DNA of 64,000 nucleotides. Origin: Melastoma dodecandrum. Taxonomy: Eukaryota; Streptophyta; Magnoliopsida; Myrtales; Melastomataceae. How positions within the stretch are numbered: position 1 is the first letter of the stretch; every line of letters begins with the position of its first letter. A program made the translations under genes and the position numbers. Positions 22,141 through 33,962 of this stretch are shown here, in pieces. The notes beneath the pieces are model-generated. The model was given only the letters and a program-made list of their open reading frames with translations. It searched no databases and was not told the origin of the DNA. The stretch lies in NCBI GenBank assembly GCA_029817715.1, contig JARUPY010000248.1:1860001-1924000 (forward strand). Reading direction: 5' to 3'.

Positions 22141-23637
22141 CTTCTCCGAACTTGGTTGACTACCTATTTCAAAGCACGAAAATACGTCGCTTCTGCGTAG
22201 GTTTCGGCCTGCCTCTCAGGTTATAAATGCTTGCATATAACAAGGAGGGTATTAATTCGAATATACCTTTTTGCAACTTTTATACGATCCACTAATGCTT
22301 ACTGAATATATTATTTATTTAAGCAAACCTGGATTTCTGTTGTTCCTCAAGTCTGATTTTGAGGTTAAAGATTTTGATTATCACACCTCCATTATATTTA
22401 TAGTAAATCAAACTCCGGCACTAATCTTTTTAGCCCACCTCAATTTTTTTTAATTGGAAATAAATATTTATATTAAATGAAAGTTTTTAGATAAATATAG
22501 AAAATTACAATTTTTTTTTCTTAAGCAGATCATGCGAGTTCGATCGCTTTCTGTGACAGTAAGGATTCGAAAGTCACACCAGATTCCCAGCCCATGTGAT
22601 GATGCCCTTCTAAAGTGCCAATGACCAAAAAAAGCCCCAAGTCTTGTTTGCAGCTGTTGTTATTTCACTATCATGGAGGCACAAACCAAAGAAAATGGTC
22701 CAGTAACGATTCCATGCTTATGATTGAGAGATCCCAAGATTGAAGTGCAAGATTACAGCAGAAATGGTAAGGAGGACGGGGGAGTCTAATCATAACTCGG
22801 ACCTCCACAAGGTGTGCAATACAAACACCGCTAAACCTGTCCGGTCCAACCGCGTCGCCTACCAGAATATTACCTCACGTACCCAAGCGGACTGCAGAAT
22901 GTACTCAGCTCAACCACAGGATTAGTCGATGAGTGTCCAATTTAGTCATGCAACAAACGTAGGAGGATGAAACAGAAGATATATGAGTTGCAGAGAGTAT
23001 TCATCAAGATTTATTCATCGCCCAATTAGGCCAGGAAACCCAGATCCCAGCATACAGAAGGTAATGGAGCAGAATTTCAGGAACCTAAGAGGATAGCGGC
23101 GAGTTCAACCTCGGGAACAAATAGGGGTCATGTTTAACAAGCAGATCTATCCTCACAAATGAACGGATCTGCATCAGAAAGCAATATACAGCAGCAGCAG
23201 AAGCAGCCAGGCATTCATGGAAGCACGAAATGAAAAAGTATTACTGGTTGACAACATCAATGTGGTACAGAAGTCCAAAAAATAAGAGGATAACAATCGA
23301 AATGAAGACACAAGGTCCTCGAGATTCTTTGTGTCGTCAGATACATCCATAATTTAGCATTCGCGCATCACAAAAGGGGAGGCCAGAACTTTTAAATCAT
23401 AAATCTAAGTATTTCAATTTAAGGTCTACAAAGTAGTCGTCCCATAAGCAAAGAACTAAAATTACAAGCCATACCACCAAGAACTGCATGCATCTTGCGA
23501 ATCTCATCGAGAGTTTCGACCAAATCACAAGGATCTAATGACCATTGCATCCTCCACTGATCTCATCCTTCCTTTTCTTTTTCCCGTTTATTTTTCTTTT
23601 CACCGATCTATGAGTCAAAAAAAGAGCTATCAAGAGA
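22141..23637. other. Intergenic DNA and probable 3' UTR of the sugar transporter
   Basis: 22141-22560 is AT-rich with no gene. 22560-23637 has mixed composition without a recognisable frame. Its right part probably forms the 3' UTR of the minus-strand transporter that ends at 23638. No repeat or RNA gene is recognised. Confidence 0.5.
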
Positions 23638-24693
23638 TCAAGCCTGAGAAGCCCTCTTCTCACCGGCTGCTTCCGATTCCCGCTCCTCCAATAACCGGCC
23701 TGCCTCCTCATCATTGCCCTCGGGTGCTGGCTTTTTCTGGGCCTCCTTGGCCTTGAGGGCCTGCAGCTTCAGGTGATTGTAGTATCCGACGCCTAAGAAT
23801 GCGAGGCCGTAACCAAACAGGTTGACGGGGGTGACTGTATCCTTGATGACGGACCAGGAGAAGGCAATGAGCAGCCAGTCCTTGACGACACCGGCCACAT
23901 TCATGGTGAGGGCGGAGGTCTTCCCCACAAGGAGGAAGACCGCGAGGTTAAGAGCGAAGGCGCAGAATGCATTGGTGCCGAAGACCCAGAAGTCGAGGCG
24001 GAAACTGGAATTTTCCCTGAGGATGGGCAGCTCGACGAAGAACCAGGGGATGAGGAGGAAGACGAAGCAGCAGGGAGCCACGTAGTACAGGGAAGTGATG
24101 GGGTTGAGGTTGATCCCCTTGGAGGTGAGGAGGATCTGGATCAGCACGAGGCGGGTGGCCTCGAAGACGAGGGCCCCGAGCTGGAGCATGACCCCCCAGG
24201 CGTCGAACTTGGCCTCCCCGTAGGCGGCGATGGCGACCCCGAGGGAGATTGACAGCATGTTGAGCATGGTCTTCAGGTGGAAGGCGTCCTTCTTGAGGGA
24301 GACGCCGATGGAGTAAACGGCGACGGGCATGAGGGCCTTGAGCATCTGAATAAAGGAGACGGAGAGGTAGATGTAGGCGGAGTTGGAGAGCCAGAGGGAG
24401 AGGGAGTAAAGGGCCCCGATGGGGACGACGGAGTTGAGGAAGAGCTCGCGGGACATGGAGACGGGCTCGACGACGCGGAGGACATTGATGAGGATGAAGG
24501 CGAGGACGGAGCAGAAGGACATGTGGATTAGGGTGAGGGTGATGGGGTAAGGCCACCCGTAGAGCTTCCTGTCAAGGATGAACTTGTTGAAAACGATCAC
24601 CGTGAAGGAGAGGAAGATCCAGATTCCGACGTAGGCGTAAGACAGGAGGATCTTCCGGAGGACTCCGTCGCTTAAAGATCCGCCCTTTCCCAT
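23638..24693 (-). CDS. Probable sugar-phosphate/nucleotide-sugar transporter (TPT/DMT family)
   Basis: Multi-pass membrane carrier of the triose-phosphate-translocator/nucleotide-sugar-transporter branch, expected in the Golgi or another endomembrane. The exact substrate is not known for this clade. The intronless frame encodes 351 residues with about ten hydrophobic spans. Clade wording is conserved throughout: [86 protein letters not shown] and [11 protein letters not shown]. The hydrophilic C-tail ends with an acidic [11 protein letters not shown] motif typical of the Arabidopsis At2g25520/At4g32390 group (from memory). The start [10 protein letters not shown] matches that group. A paralogue in opposite orientation lies at 35534-36541. 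Third codon positions are strongly GC-biased, which opens long shadow frames on both strands. Confidence 0.92.
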   Translation of the reverse strand: MGKGGSLSDGVLRKILLSYAYVGIWIFLSFTVIVFNKFILDRKLYGWPYPITLTLIHMSFCSVLAFILINVLRVVEPVSMSRELFLNSVVPIGALYSLSLWLSNSAYIYLSVSFIQMLKALMPVAVYSIGVSLKKDAFHLKTMLNMLSISLGVAIAAYGEAKFDAWGVMLQLGALVFEATRLVLIQILLTSKGINLNPITSLYYVAPCCFVFLLIPWFFVELPILRENSSFRLDFWVFGTNAFCAFALNLAVFLLVGKTSALTMNVAGVVKDWLLIAFSWSVIKDTVTPVNLFGYGLAFLGVGYYNHLKLQALKAKEAQKKPAPEGNDEEAGRLLEERESEAAGEKRASQA

Positions 24694-25615
24694 CGTCTCC
24701 GTCGTAACGATGGGCGGAGGAGGGGGTGGGGAGTTGACTGCTGTGTGCGTGTGAGGTGAGAGCGGACAGGAGGGAGGTGCTCTGCCGTGTAAGAAAGAAG
24801 AGGTTGTTAAGGAAAGAAATTATGTTTTTTTAAAATTATTTAGGGTTAGGCGCTAATCACAGTAATTAAACACTAATTGAGTTGGGTCCTTGCTAGTAAG
24901 TAGTTCTTTGTTAAAACAAATTTTCATAAGATCCGCTAAGTTAGGGGATTTCCACGACATTAATTTTTCTTTTCTTTTTTTTTTTTTGAAATGCGAGAGG
25001 GGACTCGTTCTCGAGATTAATAAATTAAATAAAAAAAGGGCATATTCCTGGGAAATATGCTTTCGGTGAAAAGGAAGTGGGTTTGTTTCAAAGAGATTTT
25101 TTTTTTTCAATTTGATTGTTCTTTTTTTTTTTGTTGTTGAATTATATAATATAATATTAATTAATGAAGAAGTAGTGAGTGAGGGAGGGGAGGATCAACC
25201 AACCAACTAGTAACTGCAGGCTTAGTTGGTCCAGAGGAGGAGGGCATGTGTCTGGGTTCTACAAAAATGCCTGAATGAATAACGTGTCTGTGTCTGTGTC
25301 TGTTACGAGGGGAGGGGAGACGTGGCGAAAGTCTCGTGTCCACCTCCCCCCCCCACGTTGAAAACACAAACACACACACAGATACATGAATTAAGGATGA
25401 ATGTCGGGGGGGTTTAGTGTGAAGAAGGGACACGATATTCGAAGGGGGGGACGTAAAAAAACAAACCTAGTCGAAGAAGCAGCTGGAGTGACAAAAGGAA
25501 AGAGCGAAATTCGGACAAATTGACGCTTGTCCTTTTTTGGGCACTGCCTTTTGTTTTAAAATAAAGTACCAGTTTACAATTTGTCTTTTTTTTTCTTCTT
25601 TAAAAATTAAACTTT
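24694..25615. other. Upstream region of the minus-strand transporter, simple-sequence rich
   Basis: No gene is seen. 24694-24800 is purine-rich and probably holds the leader. Further out lie T-runs at about 24973 and 25123, GTGTCTGTGTCTGT repeats (about 25289), a C-run and CACACA repeats (25350-25380). A promoter must lie here, but I see no confident TATA box. Confidence 0.45.
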
Positions 25616-26333
25616 AGTCTTTGTACGAAATATGATTAGTTTAAAAAAACAAAATTTACGAAATACGGTTTGTATTTCGTAAAATACAGGCTTACCAAGC
25701 GCGTTTTCAAAATTTGCCCTCGAGAAAAATAGGCAGGGGTGAGTCTTCTAATGGGAGGGTTTTTAGAACCCAACTCGCCCCTCCAACACTTGTAATATTT
25801 CGACGTCAATACTTAAACAGATTCGGTGTCAAATTAGGAACGACTTTCTTTTTATCTACATGAATATGGGGAGGGTTTTTAAAACTCGCCTTTCAAAAAC
25901 TTAGATAAGAAAAATCTTCTAGCTTTGTTGCCTTATACATGTAATAAAATGAATGACTTTTGAATACGCGCCCTTTGTTCATTTTCTAAGATGACGGGTT
26001 TTGAAACCCCGCCCTAGTCAGACATCGCAACACTTCCCTTCTTTCGCGTTGCAAGAAACACAAGTGTTTGACAATCCGACCCTTGGAAAACGCGTTTTAA
26101 AAACTCATTTCTACATGAAGGCGAATTTTCAAAATCCGCCCTCATGTGGATGACACTAGTCCCATAGGGCGAGTTTTCAAGGCCCGCCCATTGATGTTTT
26201 GCTCGAGGGCGGGTTTTAATTTAGGGGCGTGTTTTGAAAACGCGTATCTTTGGCGGTAAAACGGTATTTTACAAAACACAAACCGTATTTCGTAAATTTT
26301 TTTAAAACTAACCGTATTTACGTATAAAAACTC
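25616..26333. mobile_element. About 0.7-kb Mutator-like non-autonomous element
   Basis: The ends are inverted copies of about 70 bp: on the left ATTTACGAAATACGGTTTGT at about 25653, preceded by GATTAGTTTAAAAAAAC, and on the right the complement with AACTAACCGTATTTACG. The same TIR, with the GGTTAGTTTTAAAAAAA core, is found in the elements at 9834-10216 and 57155-59756. The interior is filled with alternating GGGCGGGTTTT and AAAACCCGCCC blocks, which are palindromic, and encodes nothing. No clear target-site duplication was found. Confidence 0.65.
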
Positions 26334-27870
26334 GTCTGGAATCTATCTAACAATTTAACCCACATGGAATGAGTAGTCCAAAGAGAAGCGGATAATCACC
26401 CGCCTATCGGAGATAAATTCGTTTTACGAAAAAAATTAATATACAAAAAAATATCGTAAAAATGTATAAAATTCCCTAATTTTTTTTTTGATATTTTCTT
26501 AATTTTCGAATCAAGCTCCGAAACAGATAAATTGCAAAAATTTCAGAATTTACGAAAATTTTCCATACATTTATAAGTAATTTTTTTCGTAAATTACCGA
26601 GAATCGCCTTCACTCTTTATTAACTATTCATAAGAAACAATTTTTTTTTTTTTACAAAAGTTTTTCGTAATGAGCCTAGAGGTTTCATAAAAATATACGA
26701 GCTTTTACAAAATTTTGAAATGGTCTTCGTAAAAATGTACAAACTCTAACAGTATCAATTTCGTAAAATATGAATTTTTTTAGATTTATTAAATTTTTCA
26801 TAATGGCCGAATAATTTCATAACGGGCTTTTATGAAATTTTGTAACGGGCTTCATAAAAATGTACGAACTGAAACCATAATTTTGTTTCATAAATTACAA
26901 AAAAAATCCTTATAAACGGATAATAAATTCGTAAAAACGTACAAAAAATTTCCGTAATTTCTCCGCTTTTATTCGACCCACTACAAGAAAAATTCGTACA
27001 TTTTTTAGTTTCGTAATTTACAAAAATTTACTGTTTGACTTAGTACATTTAACTAAGCCCATCACGAAAGTTAGTTTACGTAGTAGTATTTACGAAATCT
27101 TCAGGTCCAATACTAAACAAAAGAATTACCAAAAATGTGCGTAACACGGACTGAATTTAAGAAGGCGACCTAATCTACCGTGGGAGTGACTTTAACCTCT
27201 TCCAGTCCAAACTGTTTGTCTGCCACGTCTCAACTACGGTAATATTTCCGTTTACGTTATTAACCTGCCTGGATGGATGGATGGATGGCTTAGACTCATC
27301 AATCTTCTGATAAAAAAAAAAAAAAAATTGCAATCCCGAGAACCAAAACTTGATGGGAATTTCCTGTTCATTGGACATCACCATCGTAATTAATGGATCC
27401 AAATTTGGTTGGGGGGGGGGGTGGGGTTAGAAATGGAATGGTCGAGGGGAAATGGTATGAGACGACCCCATTGATGATGATGGTTCGTAATCACATTACA
27501 TTATTATTATTCCACCAGTCGGTCCATAAACAAAGCAAAATACATAGTTGACATTCGGACTCCGACTTAAACAAAGAGTAGGTGAACGTCGTGGAGGTAG
27601 GGGGGGGGGGTAGGGTTTGGTGGCCACTTTGGACTTTTTTGATTTATTCTCATTTCCACCTAATCTCTCATTTTATATTGGTCCTAGTCAATATTGTGGT
27701 ACCCCAAGCCAACGGAACTCATTCAATTGCTAATCCCCCCCTCCTAACCCTCTCTTAAGTCTACTCGTGAATTGCAGGATATTACGATGGTCATCGTGAA
27801 ACGTACTGGGTACGATCTGGGCATTCAATAATCTCTTGGTATGAGAAAGAAAAAGTCAATATTGTGCAAG
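26334..27870. other. AT-rich DNA with scattered TTTCGTAA/TTACGAAA motifs and simple repeats
   Basis: No gene is seen. From 26400 to 27140 the words CGTAAAAATGTAC, TTCGTAAA and TACGAAA recur in both orientations, as they also do at 36840-37545. They may be eroded copies of the Mutator-like TIR family. A GGAT run lies at 27271-27288, and G-runs lie at about 27411-27420 and 27601-27610. Confidence 0.5.
27271..27288. repeat. (GGAT)n microsatellite
   Basis: Four and a half GGAT units stand in tandem in intergenic DNA. Confidence 0.8.
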
Positions 27871-27877
27871 TAATGTC

Positions 27878-27885
27878 TATAAATA
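27878..27885 (+). promoter_or_regulatory. Possible TATA box of the polygalacturonase gene
   Basis: TATAAATA lies about 290 nt before the preferred ATG at 28171. It matches the plant TATA consensus. No transcript start can be read from the sequence, so this is positional inference. Confidence 0.35.
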
Positions 27886-28170
27886 TAATCGATTTGGGCC
27901 ATCAAGAACAGCCCATCTATATTTTGGGCCTAATGTGTAGATGGGCCTAAAAGGCCCAATAACTGAATAATTAAATTTTAAAGAGAAAACATTCAATGGT
28001 AAAAACAGAAACGTACTTTGGGGGAGATTCTGTTTCGTAAAATTAATTTGGACAGGTGGTTTTGATTGTTTCCTTGATCTGAGAGGAAGCAAACTGCGTT
28101 CTCATGGTCTTGGGTGTTGTTGGAGACAAGACATCCATTGATCCTGCATATCACGTTGGAGGCCTACGAC

Positions 28171-30045
28171 ATGGTGCATGTGGTCTGGCAGGGCCGCGTG
28201 CTCGCGACGTGCACGGTGTTTCTGTACGTGGCAGTGACGTTCAGGCCGGGGGATGCCCTTGGCGGAAATGCTACACTCAACGTTATCGACTTTGGCGCCA
28301 AGGGAGATGGCTTGGCCGACGATGCTCGTGTGAGTTAGTCGCGCGGTCTTTTCTTTGCCGCCTTCTCGTTGTTCTCTAATTCGGAGGGTGATGTGAACTA
28401 CTAATGGTCGAGAATAGGCTTTCCTTCTAGCATGGGATGCAGCCTGCCGGTACAACAAGAGCAGTCCGGCGCCATCTTTGTTGATACCAGAGGGCCATTC
28501 TTTCTTAGTGAGCCCCCTCCTGTTTCGCGGTCCCTGCAGTCCAAGCAGAATCAATTTTCAGGTGATTTTTACCATCACGGTTGGGAGGTCTCTCGGTGGT
28601 CCAACAAGCTTAGCGTATGTGCATGTTGATTGATGCAACGAACAGATCTATGGGACTGTGATGGCTCCGACAGATAAAGCTGCGTGGAAGGACTGTGCAG
28701 TGGATAGCTGGATCGTCTTCCAAGGAGTGAGCAACCTGGTCGTGTCAGGATCCGGCGCTCTCAACGCCCGCGGCTCTTCCTGGTGGGACATAAACGGCAA
28801 CAATCCAGCGGATTATTCTACTCGATGTACCATGCCAAAGGTCTTGTGAACTCGAACGACCACGCCGTACGTCACTCTTCTCGGATAAATCAAATCATTA
28901 TGCACTCGTAATGGGATGTACCTTTCTTTTTCTTATTTTTCTTGCTTTAGGCATTGGAATTCATTGGAGTGACGAATCTGCAACTTAGTGGACTCCTCCA
29001 CCGGGACAGCCCGAGGGCTCACATTCGTCTGGAAGACACAACCAACGCCACATTGAGCAACCTAACGATCTATGCGCCTGGCAATAGCCCCAACACCGAT
29101 GGGATCGTCCTTTCCCAGTCTAAACATGTCGATATATTTGACTGTGTCATCAAAACAGGTGACGACTGCATCGCCATCAAGGCAGGCACTTCGTTTGTTA
29201 ACATAACCGGTGTCGTGTGCGGACCTGGCCATGGAATTAGGTCTGCTTTTCTCGTACGATTTTTCTTTTTCTTTTTTACATCTGGCTTATAAGTTTTGTA
29301 TCGAAGCACCTTACGAGAGTTTCCTTGGACTCTGCATAGCATCGGAGGCCTGGGATTTGGAGATAACGAGACTGTGGAGGATGTGTCTGTTACGAACAGT
29401 ATCATGGTTGAAGCATCTAACGGAGCAAGAATCAAGACGTGGCCGGTCTGTTGAGTTCCATCTCCATGATTTTGATATGACTATCGAGGAGTTAGAGTAA
29501 TGCGCGGTCTGATTTTCAAACGGGACATTTGCAGAATGGGGCCGGCTACATTCGGCGAGTCATCTTCGAAGATATCTTCATTATCAACAGCAGCAACCCA
29601 ATTATCATCAACCAGCATTACTGCGATTCCAAGAAGGCAAACTGCACGAGCATGCAGGTTAATCTTAAGAAATTGTGCACATCTCGCTATCACAGAACTC
29701 TGCGAACGTCCAAGAAGGCGAGTTAAACAAGTGTAATTTTGCCTTTCCTGTCTCCTTTTGCAGTACGAAGGTGAGTCCGGGGTGGCCATCAGTAACGTGA
29801 CCTTTAGGCGCGTCATCGGGACGGCACCCGGAGACCCCTCGATTACGTTAGATTGCTCCGCAAAGGTGGGTTGCAGAGACATACTCATAGAGGATGTTGA
29901 CATTTTCCCCGAGACACTCGGGGGGGAAACCTCGGCGATCTGCAGCTATGCCACCGGTAGGTTCATATCATCTTGGCCAACGACAAATTGTTCGTCGACA
30001 AAGGCATGGCCAGTCATAAGGAGTAGAAAATACCCAAAACTTTAG
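28171..30045 (+). CDS. Polygalacturonase (glycoside hydrolase family 28)
   Basis: Secreted pectin-degrading enzyme of the cell wall. Seven exons join in phase: 28171-28329, 28418-28561, 28646-28840, 28951-29240, 29340-29445, 29535-29657 and from 29764. After exon 7 the end is uncertain. Reading on from 29957 gives a stop at 30043-30045. Alternatively a donor at 29957 joins an acceptor at 30126 and a stop at 30246-30248. The ATG at 28171 is followed by a hydrophobic signal peptide (LATCTVFLYVAVTF) and NVIDFGAKGDGLADD. All four GH28 active-site motifs are present: NTDGI, TGDDCIAIK, GPGHGIS and GARIKTW, the third spanning the exon 4-5 junction. NPIIINQHYCDSKKANC is also family-typical. The exon 3 donor is weak (AAAG|GTCTTG). 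Nothing proves it is broken, but the missing canonical C-terminus and a large LTR insertion 0.4 kb downstream leave some doubt. Confidence 0.82.
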
Positions 30046-30442
30046 GCAAGGAGAAAGTTCATTTCACATTTCATCTAATCAAACGGTTGTTCCTAAGCTG
30101 TTTCTAATTCTGATTCTAAACAAAAGGAGTCATCTTCCTATTCACTGGTTTCGAAGAACGGTCATCATCACGACGGCACGTTTTCGGTTACGGACTTCAT
30201 CAATGCGAAGCTCCATCTCGTCGCTTATTCGAAGCCACCCGACTTTGATTCCAGTCTGATGCCTCTTCTAGGAAAGAGGCCTCATCTGCACCAGTTCTAT
30301 CGATTCTCACAGCAAGGCGTAACTAGGAAGAACTCAACAGATCACCTATCGGGACACCCTTGTGGTATTTTTTTTTTAGAAATATTTCATACATAAAATT
30401 TGCAAATATTAAAAATCTAGATTTTATTTTATTATTTGGTTT

Positions 30443-32322
30443 TGTTAACCTGATTTTGATGATGAACTGAAGCAGCACGTTACTGATGGTCAGCGGTAAT
30501 GTTTCATGAGTTACGTGCTTGTCCCTAGTGATGAGCTTGAGCAATGTGTTGCTGAATCACAACTAGTAACTGTCATATGCTACAGTGAGTTGTTGCTGTG
30601 ATATTACGAATACATATTGAAAATATGGAAACAAATTTTCAATACCCACGTTTTATTTTGGGTTATCTCAGATCATTCGTCTGAGTATCCAAATTCATTT
30701 AAATGTTGTTTAATAATCTCATTATAAAGATTTAGGTAAATAAATATTGTGAGATTATTTTTAGAAACAAAATATGTTTCTAATATCCTGTAGTAATGTT
30801 GAGTGATCATAATCGATCAGATAAGATTATGATCAGATTATAAACATTAGAAATAAATTATTTGATTAAGATAAGTGAGGAAAGTTACCGTTGGTACTTA
30901 CTCTCCATAGCACTGCGATCGGTCAAGCAGACCGTTGCTAAGTCCTGGCTGCCAATTTTGGCAACAAATCTCGAAGATTGCCTGGACGTCTTCTGCTTCC
31001 TTCTCCATTATAATCAGACCAAAGACGACAGATCCAATTGCCTTTGTGCGTCTGAGTGGTTCCAAAGCCCGAGTGATCTGAATGAAGCTTTGAGGTCGAC
31101 GGAGAACGGAAGGTGCTAAGTGTCTCCTGGTTCTTTCTCTTGCAAGCTACGAGTGAGAGTGTCAAAGGGCTCGGGGAAGTCCCTTTGATCGTCGTGAGAG
31201 GGACTAGGTGTCCTCGGTGTGTTTAACGAGCGGCTGCCGAATCGTCTGAGGGAAGCTAAGTGAATACCCGTGTTGAATTCAGTACCCAGTTGCTAACCCA
31301 TAGGCAAGAAGCCGTTCTTGTCGTGTCTCTTCGTAGGGAAGTCTCGAACCTACGGAGTTTGAGCAGTTAGACACGCACTTGCGGGTATGCGCCAGAAGTC
31401 TCGTGCCTACAGGGTCGAGCAGGAGGTGGGAACGCCGCCGGAGTGGAAAGAGGTCCTCCCGAGCACAGGGGTACTGTGCAGAAGTCTCGAACTCCTAGGG
31501 ACAGATAGTAGAGCAGGTTGCATGGAAGCCGCCGGAGTAGAAAATTCCACCCTAGGCACTGGGTGTGCAGTACAGTGAGTCATGGCTGTGGTAACCGTGC
31601 ACGTCCGAACTGAGTGTAGAACAGATACCCTTTCTTAGTGGTCTTTGTGGTTATCTTTGTGGTTCTTCTCTTTGTGATCTTTGTGGTAAACTGTGTGATC
31701 AACTTCGTGGTTGTCTCTTAAGCAAGTACATGCTCATCTCCAGGAGAGACAAGATCTGTGTGGAAATCCTCTGCTGAACGACAAAAGTGCTGAAGCAATT
31801 CTCTAATATGAATCAGAAACGAGCTGCTCTCTGAGAAGTCTTTCTATCACTACAGGCTTACATCTGAGCAACAACGTTCTGTGTGGAATCCATTGAGCTA
31901 CCAACTGCTGAGGAAAAGTATCATTCTGCTGGAAACGAGAAGACGTCCATTGAGTGAGGAGCTGACCGTTGCCAGGAGTGATCATCAATTGTACGGGATT
32001 CTAAATCTCACTTTGTGAGAACCAAACGCCTAGTGCAAGGGCTCTTTGCACCCATTATTTTATATAGTGGAATCACCTTGTTGGTGAAAAGTGGACGTAG
32101 GTCGATTAAGACCGAACCACTATAAACTATTGTGTCCATTACGATCGCGCAACACTCGTACGAAAACCCACTCGACAAAATCGTAACGGTTACAGCGAAG
32201 TAGATCTCATTCTGAGAAACGCTCTGCTGAGTTACAGTACGCTTCCGCTTACACTGAGAAAAGGGTGAAAAAGTTATAAACACTAATTCACCCCCCTCTT
32301 AGTGTTCCTGAACGATCCAACA
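30443..32322 (-). mobile_element. Solo LTR of a copia (SIRE/Maximus-like) retrotransposon
   Basis: On the minus strand the element begins TGTTGGATCGTTC followed by AACACTAAGAGGGGGGTGAAT, a beginning I associate with SIRE/Maximus-type copia LTRs, and it ends GGTTAACA. It is flanked by the perfect 5-bp direct repeat GGTTT (30438-30442 and 32323-32327). The 1,880-bp length and the lack of any internal domain indicate a solo LTR left by LTR-LTR recombination. It contains a CTTTGTGGT/CTTTGTGAT-rich stretch at about 31640-31715 and no gene. Confidence 0.8.
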
Positions 32323-32527
32323 GGTTTCATGACACATTTTCCGTAAGTTTATAAAAAAAATTTCATATCATACTAATTTTCTATTTGTTAATCATTCTTT
32401 CAATTTTTTCATAAAAAAATTTATTTACTAAATTTTAGTAAATATTATTTGATAATTTTTCGATAAATAACAAAATACACAGGCATAAATTTTCTAACAA
32501 CGTACAAATTTTTTTATATTTTATAAA

Positions 32528-33962
32528 GGTCAAATTATCCTATTTATTCTTACTTTATCGATTTTTCCTGATTTATCGTATACTTAACATAATATCATTT
32601 TGTATCTACTCTTACTTCTTTATCTTTTATTTATCATCCATTGGCCCGAATAATTAAAGAAGCGTTTGACATGGTCGCCACATTTGGCCTCCAAATTAAA
32701 AAGATCAAATTATTCGATTTATTGTTAACTTTGTCTCCGATTTTATTCTATACGTGACATAATATCATTAACTTTGTCTCAAGCCGAATTGACTAGCGGA
32801 TGTTGACGTGGGGTTGACATGTCACTTGATGGGCTAACCCAAATCGACCCCCAAATTAAAAACCATAATCGAATTCGGCCTCAACTTAAATTTAGAACCC
32901 TGATCGAATCCGACCCAAACCCATCCCTTGCCTTCCCTGATCAAAATTGGCTTCTTGATTCAGTGATGGCTCGCAATGTTGTTGATGATTTAACGAAGAA
33001 GTATTCGGTTATGGTGAACAATTTGCAAGCTTATAGAGCCAAATAATATGCTCATAGATAATGGTTTTATGGAAGACATTACAAAAAGCATCGATCATAT
33101 TCTGCTTACCTTGGAAAAGTATATCAAAAAAACGTTTTTTAAAATTGGATGTTGTGTTTACTCTAAGTTATGGTTTGTTTAAACTTTCAAACATATACGT
33201 GAGATTTTCTAAGTTGAGGAAATGCTTTAGACTTAGATGTACGAAGTTGATTGGGTTTGATGGGACTTTCTTAAAAACAAATGCGGGAGACATATTATTG
33301 TTGGAGGTTGATAGAGACATCAACAATCGCATATATCTAATTGTTTGGGCTGTAGTGAAAAGAGATAATACACTTAGTTTAATGTGATTTTCTGGCCTTA
33401 GTATTTGAAGATTTAACGGTAAATGATGAACGAGGTTGGACATTCATAAGAGACAAACAAAAGCTAACCCATTATTATCTTAATTCATTCTTGGATTTTT
33501 TTTTAGGGAAAGCATGGGATGGGTTGGGGTTGGATTTTATTAAAATTCTAAACCTGTCGGATTCGACTAAGGTTATTTCAGGGCCAATTGGAACTAAAGT
33601 TGTGACTGACGGTGTTAAGGGTCATGTTGAGTTGACCTTTATTAGTCACTCCGGCTAACGAAGTATAAATATGAGCTAACGAGAAAAGAGTAGGATATAA
33701 AATGATATTATGCTAAATGTAAGATAAATTGGGAAAAAACATAAAGTTAAGGATAATAGGATAATTTGGATTTTGGTATTTTTAATTTAAGGTGACAGAG
33801 GGACAACGTCAAAGTGTCATGTTAGCCTCTATTAATCATTCCGACTAACAGACGATAAACATGATATAACGAAGAAAGAGCAAGATACTCAATGATATTT
33901 TGTTAAGTAGAGGATAAATAAAAAAATCGATATAAGTAAGGATAAATCAAATAATTTGATAG
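32528..33962. mobile_element. Mutator-like element with doubled (nested) terminal inverted repeats
   Basis: The outer termini GGTCAAATTATCC (32528) and, inverted, ATAATTTGATAG (33962) are flanked by the 8-bp direct repeat TTTATAAA (32520-32527 and 33963-33970). Each outer TIR is about 175 bp and is followed at once by a second diverged copy of the same TIR (starting about 32703 on the left, ending about 33775 on the right). The shared wording is ACATAATATCATT and TTAACTTT...TTTATC. The inner part carries a transposase fragment. The structure fits one family member inserted at the inner TIR boundary of another, or tandem duplication of both ends. Confidence 0.7.
32942..33560 (+). pseudogene. 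MULE transposase fragment
   Basis: An open stretch (33061-33387) contains LIGFDGTFLK, AGDILLLEVDRDINNRIYLI and VWAVVKRDN. This is the block around the first catalytic Asp of plant MuDR-type transposases, where the family reads IGLDGCFLKG and GRDGNNQMYPIAWAVV. Upstream frames (KKYSVMVNNLQAYRAK at about 33000) fit the preceding region but are separated by stops and shifts. The later catalytic residues and zinc knuckle are absent, so it is inactive. Confidence 0.7.

Noticed and set aside
23822..24556. Frames of 70-202 codons overlapping the minus-strand transporter
   Set aside because: They are shadow frames opened by strong GC bias at third positions. The conserved transporter frame explains the region.
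31387..31578. 63-codon frame in the solo LTR
   Set aside because: It lies inside LTR sequence with no domain. LTRs of this type are non-coding.
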